A DNA stretch of 64,000 nucleotides from Rufibacter sp. LB8 (GTDB lineage: Bacteria > Bacteroidota > Bacteroidia > Cytophagales > Hymenobacteraceae): the NCBI RefSeq assembly GCF_014876185.1, contig NZ_JADALJ010000001.1, positions 1,779,501 to 1,843,500 on the forward strand, in the 5' to 3' direction. The notes beneath the pieces are model-generated. The model did not search any database. It worked only from the letters and a program-made list of their open reading frames with translations, and was not told the DNA's origin. Position 1 is the stretch's first letter. Each line of letters starts with the position of its first letter. This document shows positions 17,354-24,946 of this stretch, piece after piece. The translations under genes and the position numbers were made by a program.

Positions 17354-17475
17354 GCGTAGGAAACGGTTAGCACGTAAAACAGCAGAATCAAGACCGCCAG
17401 CACGCCCAGCACCAACCAATACATGCTACTCCACTTCTTGAAAAACGGCGGCGGGTCTATGTCTCCTTTTTGCAT
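17350..17475 (-). CDS. 41-residue single-helix membrane peptide, translationally coupled to the symporter
   Basis: An open frame of 41 codons from ATG 17475 to TGA at 17350-17352, overlapping the symporter start by four bases (ATGA). It starts MQKGDIDPPPFFKKW and then has one membrane helix, YWLVLGVLAVLILLFYVLTV. Positive residues precede the helix. The position, overlap and topology suggest a small accessory subunit of the transporter, as small single-helix partners are known for other secondary transporters. The function is inference. Confidence 0.7.
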   Translation of the reverse strand: MQKGDIDPPPFFKKWSSMYWLVLGVLAVLILLFYVLTVSYA

Positions 17476-17523
17476 GGTTGGTTGTTGATGGATGATAAAT
17501 TAGGTATTGCTAAGAAATAGTAT

Positions 17524-18021
17524 TCAATTCTTCTTAATGAAATGCTTCGCGAATATTCGAACAGTAAGAGCGCTTGTTTGCTGCGATAGCTCAAAATTTA
17601 TAGCCCATGTAAACTCTGGATCAAATACTGTGAATAAAGAGTCACCACCTTGTTCAGCAGGGTCAAGAAATAAGGAATTAACCAGAAAAGTAAGCCAATC
17701 GCTTTTAATCGGCAGAAGGCCAATCCCAACATAGTCCTTTACAGCTTGATCTATAAAGTTTACCCTAAACCAGATGGGTCTGCTATTATAGTCCATTTCC
17801 TTATACACTTGGTTTTTTGAGTGTAGGAAGTTAATGACTTCTGGTATTTCCCCTTTTAACAAATCCACATCAAGAAACTGCCTTTTGCTAAAATCAACCG
17901 CCACACTCTTTGCAAAATTCTGTTCACCTATTTTATGGAAATCTCCATAGGAATCTTCACCAAAAAATTCTGATAAAATGATTGCCTCATAGTGACCCAA
18001 CCTTAACTTTCTAAGATCCAT
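17524..18021 (-). CDS. Hypothetical AT-rich protein
   Basis: 165 residues, not recognised. It has no signal peptide or membrane helix. The composition is mixed alpha/beta with many Phe residues (FFGEDSYGDFHKIGEQNF, WFRVNFIDQAVKDYVGIGL), of the sort seen in small immunity-like cytoplasmic proteins, but this is only a resemblance. Base composition is AT-rich like the two cassette genes and unlike the symporter beside it, suggesting transfer. No toxin gene or attC-like hairpin is adjacent. Confidence 0.65.
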   Translation of the reverse strand: MDLRKLRLGHYEAIILSEFFGEDSYGDFHKIGEQNFAKSVAVDFSKRQFLDVDLLKGEIPEVINFLHSKNQVYKEMDYNSRPIWFRVNFIDQAVKDYVGIGLLPIKSDWLTFLVNSLFLDPAEQGGDSLFTVFDPEFTWAINFELSQQTSALTVRIFAKHFIKKN

Positions 18022-18090
18022 TGACTTTTTAGTGGAGCAAACAGTTTGATACCAAACTCAAAAAATGATTAGCACTTTCTATTAATACTT

Positions 18091-18130
18091 CCCGTTTTCG
18101 GCTTCATTTTCAGAAATGAGCCCCAAAACG
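18091..18130. repeat. Dispersed palindrome copy 8
   Basis: CCCGTTTTCGGCTTCATTTT with AAATGAGCCCCAAAACG, mostly paired. It directly abuts the stop codon of the PIG-L gene. Confidence 0.82.
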
Positions 18131-20620
18131 CTATTTGCCCAATGACAACAAATTCACGAACAAACGGTACGCGCCGGCCACTCCGGCGGGCAGTTCCCTG
18201 AAGAACGAGTAACCCGTGTACACATAATGTCCTTTGCCGTATTTGGCCACCAACAAACCGCCGTCTTTGGGCGTTTCGCCGGGGTCATTGGCCGATAAAA
18301 TGGATTCGTACTCTGGGGCCCATTGGTTGGGGAAATACAGGCCGCGCTCCTGCACCCAGCCTTTGAAATCTTCCCCGGTGATTTTGTTCGGCGAATTTAA
18401 CACTGGGTGGTTGGGCTTCAGGAACCGGACGGGCGCGTCTTCCACCGTTACGCGGTCACTGGACAATTTAATGGGATACGGCCCCAATTCCGGCGTGACC
18501 AGACCGTTGCTCACGTTGTATTGCACCACCACCGTGCCACCGTTGCGCACATACTCCAGCAATTGCGGCTGCTGGAATTTCAAGCGTTCCAGCGTGTTGT
18601 ACGCCCGAACGCCCACTACCAAGGCATCATATTGCTGCAGGTTGCCCTCGGTCAGATTCTCCACGGTGAGTAGGTCCACGGTATAACCAATCTGCGACAG
18701 GCTGGCCGCCACCTCGTCACCGGCGCCCATCAAATAGCCAATGCGCTGGCCTTTGCGCTTCAGGTCCAGTTTCACGGCGCGCGCGGTGGCTTCGGGAAAG
18801 ATGGTTTGGGTGGGCAAATGGCTGTAGGCAATGGTTTTAAGTCCCTGCGTAAAGGTCCGGCCTTGGTTAGTGACAGCGGCGCTAAGGCTGCTCTCTGTCT
18901 GGGCCGCCGACGGGTACACCTGGAATGTGAAGCGCTGCTCCTCCCCTTTCAAATTCATTTTAAACGATTGCGCCGATGGTTCCGCCCGCCAGCCGTCTGG
19001 CAAACGCAGCGCCACCTGGCCGTCCAACTTGTCCTGACCGGCGCGCACCCTAACGGTCACGGGCTTGGGTTGGGCATCGGCGAAGACGTACACTTTTTCC
19101 TCAATGTTCACAAACACCGGCGGCGTTATCTCAAACGGACGGTACTGTTCGCCTTCTACGGGGTCAGTGCGTTTGAAAACCACCGGCAACACATAACTGA
19201 ACGGCTGCCCTTGAATACTAAGCTGCACCCGCACCTGGGCGGCGGCCGGGTTCTCTGGCAAGCCAATCAAGGCCTGGTCATTTACCCTGAACATGCCCGT
19301 GGAGCCCGGCACGCGTAACCAATATGGCTGTGAATACACGCTAGAAGCAGGCAAAGTCACGGTGGTTTTAGTGATGAAAGGTTTGCTGGCGGCCAAGGCC
19401 TGTTGCAAAGTGGTGTCTTTCTGGCTGAAGAGATACGAGATGCCGGTAAGCGTGACAGGCACCGCGCTTCGGTTTACAGCCTCCAGGGTCAGGCTCACCT
19501 TTTCGCCAGGCGCGGCGGTATAGTCACGCGCCGAAACTTCCAGGTACAAACCCAGGCAGGCTTTGAGCAGTTGCGCCAGTTCTTCCTGTTTTACTTTTTT
19601 CCAGGTGGAATTAGGGAGTTTGTCTAACGCAGTGTTGATTTTGAGCAGCGTGGGCACCACGGCCGCGGGGTTGGTGGCCTGGTAGTTTTTGAGCGCTTCC
19701 TGCACCAGTTTTCCCACGGCTTCGCCGCCTTTCACGCGGTTCCAGGTGGTGGGCACGCCTTCCAATAAATCAGTTTTGGTTTGGTCGCCAACCAGGTGCT
19801 GGAAATATTCCACGGCCTCGCCGCGGCTGCCGCTGGAGCCAAAACCCTGGCTTTTGTGCATGCTGCGGCTTTCGGCGGCTATTTCATTGTAAGATTTGCC
19901 CAACAAGGGGTTGTACACGCCGGCATCTAAGGTAAGTTTGTCACTGGTCTCAAATTTCTGGCCGGGGCCGTAGAAAAAAGAGGACGTGTTCCAGACCACG
20001 CGCTTCACTTGCCAGGGTTCCACGGTTTTAAGTTGCTCGGGGAACCGTTTGGGGTCGGCGGCGGCGGCAAAGGCCTCCACGGCAATCATGGCCGAGGCCG
20101 TGTGGTGCCCGTGCGTGTTGCTGGGTTCCGGCGAAAACCGGGTAATGATCACGTCTGGCCTGAACTTTCTGATGACCCACACCGCATCGGCCAGAACCTG
20201 CTCGCGGTTCCAGATGGTGAATGTTTCCTGCGGGTTCTTGGAAAAGCCGAAGTCATTGGCGCGCGTGAAAAACTGCTCACCGCCGTCCAGCCTTCGGGCT
20301 TGTAACAATTCTTGGGTTCTGATGATGCCTAATTCCTCTCGTATCTCGGGGCCAATCAAATTTTGCCCACCGTCGCCGCGGGTGAGCGACAAATAGCCGG
20401 TGCGAAGTTTTCGTTCATTGGCCAGGTAGGCAATCAGGCGGGTGTTTTCATCGTCTGGGTGGGCGGCAAAATAGAGCACGCTGCCCAGTACGTTCAGTTT
20501 TTCAAGGGCCAGCCGTATGTCGGCGGCGTTTGGTTTTTTAGGGGCCTGCGCGCTGGTGATGGTGTAGGAAGCCAATACGGCCAACAAAACCAAGACAGCC
20601 CTTAATCTGAGAGAGACCAT
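18131..20620 (-). CDS. Secreted PIG-L (LmbE-like) family deacetylase
   Basis: 829 residues with a signal peptide (residues 1-25). The N-terminal PIG-L domain carries the zinc motif AAHPDDE (His54, Asp56, Asp57, Glu58) and a later SNTHGHH that supplies further ligands. Such enzymes remove N-acetyl groups from GlcNAc conjugates. A large C-terminal part follows: beta-sandwich domains (about 370-590), then a flavodoxin-like segment (GYLMGAGDEVAASLSQIGY, VVVGVRAYNTLERL, YVRNGGTVVVQYN) like that in related Bacteroidota proteins. It is probably periplasmic and involved in glycan processing. It stands alone between other minus-strand genes. Confidence 0.88.
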   Translation of the reverse strand: MVSLRLRAVLVLLAVLASYTITSAQAPKKPNAADIRLALEKLNVLGSVLYFAAHPDDENTRLIAYLANERKLRTGYLSLTRGDGGQNLIGPEIREELGIIRTQELLQARRLDGGEQFFTRANDFGFSKNPQETFTIWNREQVLADAVWVIRKFRPDVIITRFSPEPSNTHGHHTASAMIAVEAFAAAADPKRFPEQLKTVEPWQVKRVVWNTSSFFYGPGQKFETSDKLTLDAGVYNPLLGKSYNEIAAESRSMHKSQGFGSSGSRGEAVEYFQHLVGDQTKTDLLEGVPTTWNRVKGGEAVGKLVQEALKNYQATNPAAVVPTLLKINTALDKLPNSTWKKVKQEELAQLLKACLGLYLEVSARDYTAAPGEKVSLTLEAVNRSAVPVTLTGISYLFSQKDTTLQQALAASKPFITKTTVTLPASSVYSQPYWLRVPGSTGMFRVNDQALIGLPENPAAAQVRVQLSIQGQPFSYVLPVVFKRTDPVEGEQYRPFEITPPVFVNIEEKVYVFADAQPKPVTVRVRAGQDKLDGQVALRLPDGWRAEPSAQSFKMNLKGEEQRFTFQVYPSAAQTESSLSAAVTNQGRTFTQGLKTIAYSHLPTQTIFPEATARAVKLDLKRKGQRIGYLMGAGDEVAASLSQIGYTVDLLTVENLTEGNLQQYDALVVGVRAYNTLERLKFQQPQLLEYVRNGGTVVVQYNVSNGLVTPELGPYPIKLSSDRVTVEDAPVRFLKPNHPVLNSPNKITGEDFKGWVQERGLYFPNQWAPEYESILSANDPGETPKDGGLLVAKYGKGHYVYTGYSFFRELPAGVAGAYRLFVNLLSLGK

Positions 20621-20879
20621 TTTTCTGAAAAGATGTGCTTGTATCGGCTAAAAAAACCAGCCGCATTCTACCGGTAAAGCTATGGAATTTTACTTCAGGA
20701 CCCACCACCCGCGGCGGCAAACTGAAATCACGGCGGTAATCTAAAACCTTCCGGAAAAAGAACCAGTTTAAGCGGGTAAGGTTTACAGGTCTATTCCTGA
20801 TCTCATGAAATAAACCTGAGCATACGCCTCAACCAACCGTTGGCTTTTCAGTACAAAACCAAAAAAAAAAATCAAGACT

Positions 20880-21161
20880 ATGAAAAAGGCATTGATACTT
20901 TTAGCCGTGGCCGGCATGACCAGCCTGGCAGCCTGCGACGCAAAAACCGGCGGAAACGTGGGCGGCGCGCAGGGCGACCCCAACGCAGAACAACTAGGTG
21001 GTTCTACCAGCCCAGAAGCCGTACCCAATGACACCACCGGCACCGCAGCCACCGAGAAAACTCAAACCAACGTGGGCAACTCGGACACGCGCGGCGAACG
21101 GAACAATTCCACCTCCAGAACCACCCAAAACCAAGTGGTCAAAGACAGCACCAACCAGTAA
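20880..21161 (+). CDS. Small low-complexity lipoprotein
   Basis: 93 residues. The signal KKALILLAVAGMTSLAAC has a clear lipobox (LAAC, Cys19). The mature part is disordered, dominated by Gly, Asn, Thr, Ser and Gln, with no domain recognised. Similar short lipoproteins are common in this lineage. It ends 18 bases before an unusually long palindrome copy that serves as its terminator. Confidence 0.75.
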   Translation: MKKALILLAVAGMTSLAACDAKTGGNVGGAQGDPNAEQLGGSTSPEAVPNDTTGTAATEKTQTNVGNSDTRGERNNSTSRTTQNQVVKDSTNQ

Positions 21162-21179
21162 TTTATTTGCTAGACACGA

Positions 21180-21242
21180 AACCGGGGTGCGTTTTGGGGC
21201 TCATTTTCAGAAATGAGCCCCAAAACGCACCCCGGTTTTTTT
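21180..21242 (+). terminator. Dispersed palindrome copy 9, extended into a strong terminator
   Basis: Core GTTTTGGGGCTCATTTTCAG, with the stem extended outward by a copy-specific AACCGGGGTGC / GCACCCCGGTT. The extension is perfect and gives almost 27 base pairs, followed by seven T. It lies between convergent genes and ends 6 bases before the minus-strand gene. Confidence 0.92.
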
Positions 21243-21248
21243 CTGGTG

Positions 21249-21935
21249 TTACTTTCCTTTTGTGCCGGAGCCCTGGGCGTTTTTGGTTTTCTGGCGCTCC
21301 TTGAATTCCTGGCCAGACCGCAGGGTGTGGAATTCGCCAATAAGGGTTCTGATCTTAATGTTATCCAGGGTGGTGAGTTTGCTTTCCACGGTGTCGCGGC
21401 GGCGGGTGAGTTTCTGCAGAATATAATCGGCGTAGTCCCAGTCACGGGCAGTCCAGGATTTCCGTTTATCGCGCACGTTCTGGATGAACACCAGGTAGGC
21501 TTCGCGCAGTTGCGTGGGCTTTATGGTCTGAATGTTAGTGAATTTGCCCAGTAAATCCTTTTCCCGGAGTTTGACTTCCTCGGCTTGTAAGGGCACCTCA
21601 TCGGCCATGGGCTTAGACTCTAGTTCCTGAAACCTGGTTTTGAGCTCCAGAAATTCGCGCTTAGATTCTTCAGACAGATTCTGGAAACCGTTTTCAATCT
21701 TGTTGGCGTGCCGCGCGAAATCACTTTTAATGGTAGGCCACTCTGCCCGCGTGGTGGTGGCTATTTTATCTGAGTGGGTTTTGATCCATTCGCGCAGGTT
21801 TTTGAGTTCCTGTTCTGTGCCTGACTCCTGCTGGGCCGTTCTGGTGTTGGCTTGGGTCTCCTGGCCGAAACTTACCGTCGGGACTGCTAAAATAGTGGCC
21901 AAACATGCGTAAACAAGGGTTTTTATCTTTCTCAT
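21249..21935 (-). CDS. Secreted coiled-coil protein, paralogue of the protein at 30606
   Basis: 228 residues from ATG 21935, chosen because it opens into a signal peptide (RKIKTLVYACLATILAVPTVSFG). The mature protein is almost all helical and charged. It aligns along its length with the lipoprotein at 30606-31277: ELKNLREWIKTHSDKI against ELAELRDWMKDKTEKV, and AYLVFIQNVRDKRKSWTARD against VYTTFLQNVRARHGSWTASD. I do not recognise the family. Conserved Trp residues and the WTA(R/S)DW motif suggest a real fold. It is presumably periplasmic. Confidence 0.78.
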   Translation of the reverse strand: MRKIKTLVYACLATILAVPTVSFGQETQANTRTAQQESGTEQELKNLREWIKTHSDKIATTTRAEWPTIKSDFARHANKIENGFQNLSEESKREFLELKTRFQELESKPMADEVPLQAEEVKLREKDLLGKFTNIQTIKPTQLREAYLVFIQNVRDKRKSWTARDWDYADYILQKLTRRRDTVESKLTTLDNIKIRTLIGEFHTLRSGQEFKERQKTKNAQGSGTKGK

Positions 21936-22080
21936 AGGGTAGGGTGCTGGGCGTCTGCTACTCAAAAGTAGCCAATTTTCATGGAAACAAGGCAGACCTT
22001 CTGCTGGTAAAAGCCTTCGCAAAAACAACGCCAACTCTTGGGCCGCTATTTCCCAACCCTTGAAATTTTCTACAATACAC

Positions 22081-22126
22081 TTTCCGTTTTCGGGCTCATT
22101 TCTGGAAACGGGGCCAAAAACGGAAA
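22081..22126. repeat. Dispersed palindrome copy 10 (asymmetric)
   Basis: TTTCCGTTTTCGGGCTCATT on the left and GGGGCCAAAAACGGAAA on the right. The outer part pairs perfectly, with mismatches in the middle. Confidence 0.8.
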
Positions 22127-22137
22127 CCCCATAACAA

Positions 22138-22175
22138 AACCAGCCCCGCCAGACAAAACGCTGGCGGGGCTGGTT
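22138..22175 (-). terminator. Rho-independent terminator of the OmpA-family gene
   Basis: Perfect 15-bp stem AACCAGCCCCGCCAG / CTGGCGGGGCTGGTT; read on the minus strand it is followed by a T-rich run. It lies 21 bases beyond the ompA-like stop. Confidence 0.88.
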
Positions 22176-22195
22176 CTAAAAGAAATCTCAACAAC

Positions 22196-23041
22196 TTAGT
22201 TCTGCTCCAAAATCTGGAAGAGTTCGTCAAGTTTAGGCGTTAAGATAATCTCGGTGCGGCGGTTTTTCTGGCGGGCCTCAGCGGTGGTGCTTCCATCTAC
22301 CGGCACGTACTTAGAACGTCCGGAGGGCGTTACGCGTTGCGGGGCCACACCGGCATCGGTGAGAATACGGGTGATCTCGGTGGCGCGGAGCACGCTCAAA
22401 TCCCAGTTGTCGGTCATGCCGGCGGTGCCGCGGGCCACGGGCACATCATCTGTGTGGCCTTCCACCAACACGTTCACTTCCTGCTGGTTCTGCAACACAG
22501 CCGCCAATTTCTTCAGGGCTTCCTGGCCCTGGGCATCTACCTTGGTGGAGCCAGACTTGAACAGCAATTGGTTGGAGAGCGATACGTACACTTTTCCGTT
22601 GCGCACGTCAATGGTGAGGTCAGAGGCTTTGAAACCCAATAGCGCGTTGCTCACCACTTGGCGCAGGTTGTTCACGGCGCGGTCTTTCTCCTCCAGAATG
22701 CGCTGCATCTCGGCCAGGCGGGCTTCACGGGCCTGCAAGTCAGAGCTCAGTTTGTCAACCTGCTGGTTTTTGGTGTTGAGGTTGGTGCGAAGCGAGGCTT
22801 CTGTGGAGGCTTTCTCTTTGGCCAAATCAGATTTTTCCTGGGTCAGGCGGTCGCGGTCGGCTTGCAAACGGCCACGCTCGGCTTCCAGCTCTGCTTTCTG
22901 GCGGCTCAGTTCATCTTGCAGCACTACCAGAGATTTGTTTTCGGCCAGGGCGGCTTCATATTTCTTGGTAGATACACATGAACTCAGGGCCCCCACTGAC
23001 AGAAACGCCAGCATGATAGGTGTAAATAATTTCTTTTTCAT
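22196..23041 (-). CDS. OmpA-family peptidoglycan-binding lipoprotein with coiled coil
   Basis: 281 residues. A lipoprotein signal ends at Cys22 (GALSSC), followed by a long heptad-rich coiled coil (about 30-135, with KSDLAKEKASTEASLRTNL) and the OmpA C-terminal domain (about 165-275). The latter shows VEGHTDDVPVARG, WDLSVLRATEITRIL and AEARQKNRRTEIIL, which include the conserved Asp and Arg that hold diaminopimelate. It probably tethers the outer membrane to peptidoglycan. Signal, coil and OmpA domain resemble Pal/YiaD-type proteins. Confidence 0.93.
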   Translation of the reverse strand: MKKKLFTPIMLAFLSVGALSSCVSTKKYEAALAENKSLVVLQDELSRQKAELEAERGRLQADRDRLTQEKSDLAKEKASTEASLRTNLNTKNQQVDKLSSDLQAREARLAEMQRILEEKDRAVNNLRQVVSNALLGFKASDLTIDVRNGKVYVSLSNQLLFKSGSTKVDAQGQEALKKLAAVLQNQQEVNVLVEGHTDDVPVARGTAGMTDNWDLSVLRATEITRILTDAGVAPQRVTPSGRSKYVPVDGSTTAEARQKNRRTEIILTPKLDELFQILEQN

Positions 23042-23367
23042 AGGATATAGGTATTAATGGTCAGTAGTTCACGCAACGTGCGGGTTGGCCTTAGGTACGC
23101 AGTCTGGGGCCCTGGGGTTAAAACAGCTAAATTTCTAGCACACCCGCAAACTTAAAAATAATTGGTATTTGGTGCGCCTCATGGGCGAAAACCTAACCGG
23201 TTCAGGCCCAGCAATTACAGGAAAGCAATCATACCGGGCACCGGAAAAGGCTTAAAAAGTAGTCAAAATTTTAAGGCTAGGCACAGCTAAACCAATTCTA
23301 TACCGTATAAACATCAGTTCCTGCCGCAGTGGTTGGTGAAAATTCAATTGCCAAGAACGTTCCTTCC
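23042..23367. other. Divergent promoter region
   Basis: 326 bases between the OmpA-family gene (minus) and the zinc-ribbon gene (plus). A TAAGTTTG at 23147-23154 on the minus strand fits the TAnnTTTG -7 box for the OmpA gene. Nothing else was recognised. Confidence 0.4.
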
Positions 23368-23700
23368 ATGAAGCCCATTTATTCTAAACAAGAATTTGAG
23401 TCACAGATCAAGGAATGTCAGGAATTTGACCATCTGCACAAGCTCATTCAGTTTATTTTAAGCGAAGAACGGCACAACTATTCCCCCGAGGATTTCATTG
23501 ACCTGCTCCTGCAGCTCATTAAAAAGCACTCTGAGGTCAACAGCGAGGTGGTTTATGACAGCACCCATGACGAGGTCTTAAAGGAACTCACTGAATGCCT
23601 CATAGAATCCAGCTTCTGGAAATGCCGCCTCTGCGGGTTCCAAAACCCCATGAAATTGCACAAGTGCATTAAATGCCGCGCCGACGTGTACTGTAATTAG
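23368..23700 (+). CDS. Small protein with C-terminal RanBP2-like zinc ribbon
   Basis: 110 residues from ATG 23368; an upstream reading from 23329 would add 13 residues with no support. The first 80 residues are helical and acidic. The end holds WKCRLCGFQNPMKLHKC followed by IKC, so four cysteines at 86, 89, 100 and 103 in the W-x-C-x2-C-x10-C-x2-C layout with an Asn, as in RanBP2-type zinc fingers. In eukaryotes this fold binds ubiquitin or single-stranded RNA; its role in bacteria is not established. There is no clear operon partner. Confidence 0.75.
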   Translation: MKPIYSKQEFESQIKECQEFDHLHKLIQFILSEERHNYSPEDFIDLLLQLIKKHSEVNSEVVYDSTHDEVLKELTECLIESSFWKCRLCGFQNPMKLHKCIKCRADVYCN

Positions 23701-23715
23701 CCTACGCCCTACCTA

Positions 23716-23879
23716 AGAGCATGTTTAAATTTGTCTTTTGCGCTGCAAAAAGCCATCAAAAGAACCTGACTTTGCCTTTTTCTCGCACCATAGCGCTGCT
23801 ATGCTGCTCAAAAAACGCTTCGCCAGAACCTTTCGCTACCTTTTTTCGCCTACAAAATCAAAATTTAAACAAGCTCTAA
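23716..23879. repeat. MITE-like element with terminal inverted repeats
   Basis: About 164 bp. The left end AGAGCATGTTTAAATTT and the right end, read inward on the other strand, AGAGCTTGTTTAAATTT are inverted repeats differing at one position. The inside is non-coding with internal imperfect pairing (AAAGCCATCAAAAGAACC, and CGCCAGAACCTTTCGC). This is the structure of a miniature inverted-repeat transposable element or a large hairpin. No transposase is in the window. It lies between a plus-strand and a minus-strand gene end. Confidence 0.6.
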
Positions 23880-23935
23880 ACGGCGCTGGTCCAAAAAATT
23901 CAATTGAGGTATTTTCTAGTTGAGAGCGCTTAAAT

Positions 23936-24271
23936 TTAAACGGTATAGGCCGCATCATCTTCCTGCGGGGCTTTGGTGTCTATCTGGGTGTTCTCCAGAA
24001 ATGTGGCAAGAATGTCTAGAAATGCGGGAACCGTCTCTGGGGCCAGGGGGCTTTGTATTTCTTTCCGGAGCACGTCTAACTTAGTGGCCGTGGTTTCCAC
24101 CGGTTTCAGGTGTTTGGCTTTGCACTGCATGGAAATCTCATGGAGAAACAACTTGGCATTGACCAATGCCGTGTGAAACAACTGCGGGTCCAAGTCGCCG
24201 TCTTGCTGGCTTTGCTGTATTTGGGTGAAGACTTCTTTCAGCCCTTCTATCTGTAACGCATACGTCTTCAT
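23936..24271 (-). CDS. Hypothetical small helical protein
   Basis: 111 residues without signal peptide or membrane helix. The predicted structure is a bundle of amphipathic helices (KEVFTQIQQSQQDGDLD, FHTALVNAKLFLHEISMQCK, VPAFLDILATFLENTQ) ending in an acidic tail. I do not recognise the family. Codon use matches the chromosome, so it looks native. Confidence 0.65.
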   Translation of the reverse strand: MKTYALQIEGLKEVFTQIQQSQQDGDLDPQLFHTALVNAKLFLHEISMQCKAKHLKPVETTATKLDVLRKEIQSPLAPETVPAFLDILATFLENTQIDTKAPQEDDAAYTV

Positions 24272-24625
24272 AGGCTTATCTTAAAGTTTTATTGTCTGCG
24301 CCTTTGCAAAAAGCAGACCAATTTTGGCAGGCACCACAAGGAGTTAAACTAACGCTCCTGATTAGGCTAACACGGTGCAACCTACTTTAATTTTCCGTAT
24401 AAATACGTAGCTACCCTTTATTAGTAGAAGTGATTGACCAGTATTTTACCGGAATCCGAATTTTCATCTTAGCATCCAAGCCAAATAAGAGCTCAGTGCA
24501 ATTCATGGGCCGCATGCAGCCACTTTGCGCAAAAACACTATCTTTGAACGAGGTATCTTACACCCTTCTGTTGGGTTGGCGCCAAGTGGCCCTTCCCGCA
24601 CCATCAAGTACTTTTTTAAAATCGC
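24272..24625. other. Intergenic region before the CDGSH gene
   Basis: 354 bases without a credible gene; it holds the promoters of two divergent genes. There is no palindrome copy and no RNA gene signature. Confidence 0.45.
24539..24546 (+). promoter_or_regulatory. Possible -7 box of the CDGSH gene
   Basis: TATCTTTG fits TAnnTTTG, 79 bases before the ATG. No clear -33 TTG at the expected distance. Confidence 0.35.
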
Positions 24626-24847
24626 ATGAAAACAAAATTGACCGTGAACAACAACGGCTCCCTGAAAGTTGAAGGGGAGTTTATTATTGTAGACCCCCAG
24701 GGGAACGAATACAACCTGCAAGGCCGTGAGCTGGTGTCTATCTGCCGCTGTGGCCTCTCGCAGAACAAACCTTTCTGTGACGGCTCGCACAAAGGGCACT
24801 TTGAGCACAACGCCGTAGCCTTTGAGTTGCCGCCCCGCAAAGTGTAA
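24626..24847 (+). CDS. CDGSH iron-sulfur domain protein
   Basis: 73 residues, a single CDGSH domain. The 2Fe-2S ligands are Cys40, Cys42, Cys51 and His55 in ICRCGLSQNKPFCDGSH. Proteins of this family carry a redox-active, transferable 2Fe-2S cluster. The N-terminal strands (VEGEFIIVDPQGNEYNLQG) are typical of short bacterial members. It is followed 99 bases later by the permease gene on the same strand; a functional link is not implied. Confidence 0.92.
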   Translation: MKTKLTVNNNGSLKVEGEFIIVDPQGNEYNLQGRELVSICRCGLSQNKPFCDGSHKGHFEHNAVAFELPPRKV

Positions 24848-24946
24848 TCTTCTTCATTTCCATTGATTAGCGCGAAGGCCCGGCCTTCGCCTTTTCTTTT
24901 TAACCGCTTTTTTCTCTCACCCTTCCTTTTCTCTTTGTCAGATTCT

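Noticed and set aside
23738-23923. 61-residue open frame
   Set aside because: Lies inside and across the MITE-like element; no coding signal.
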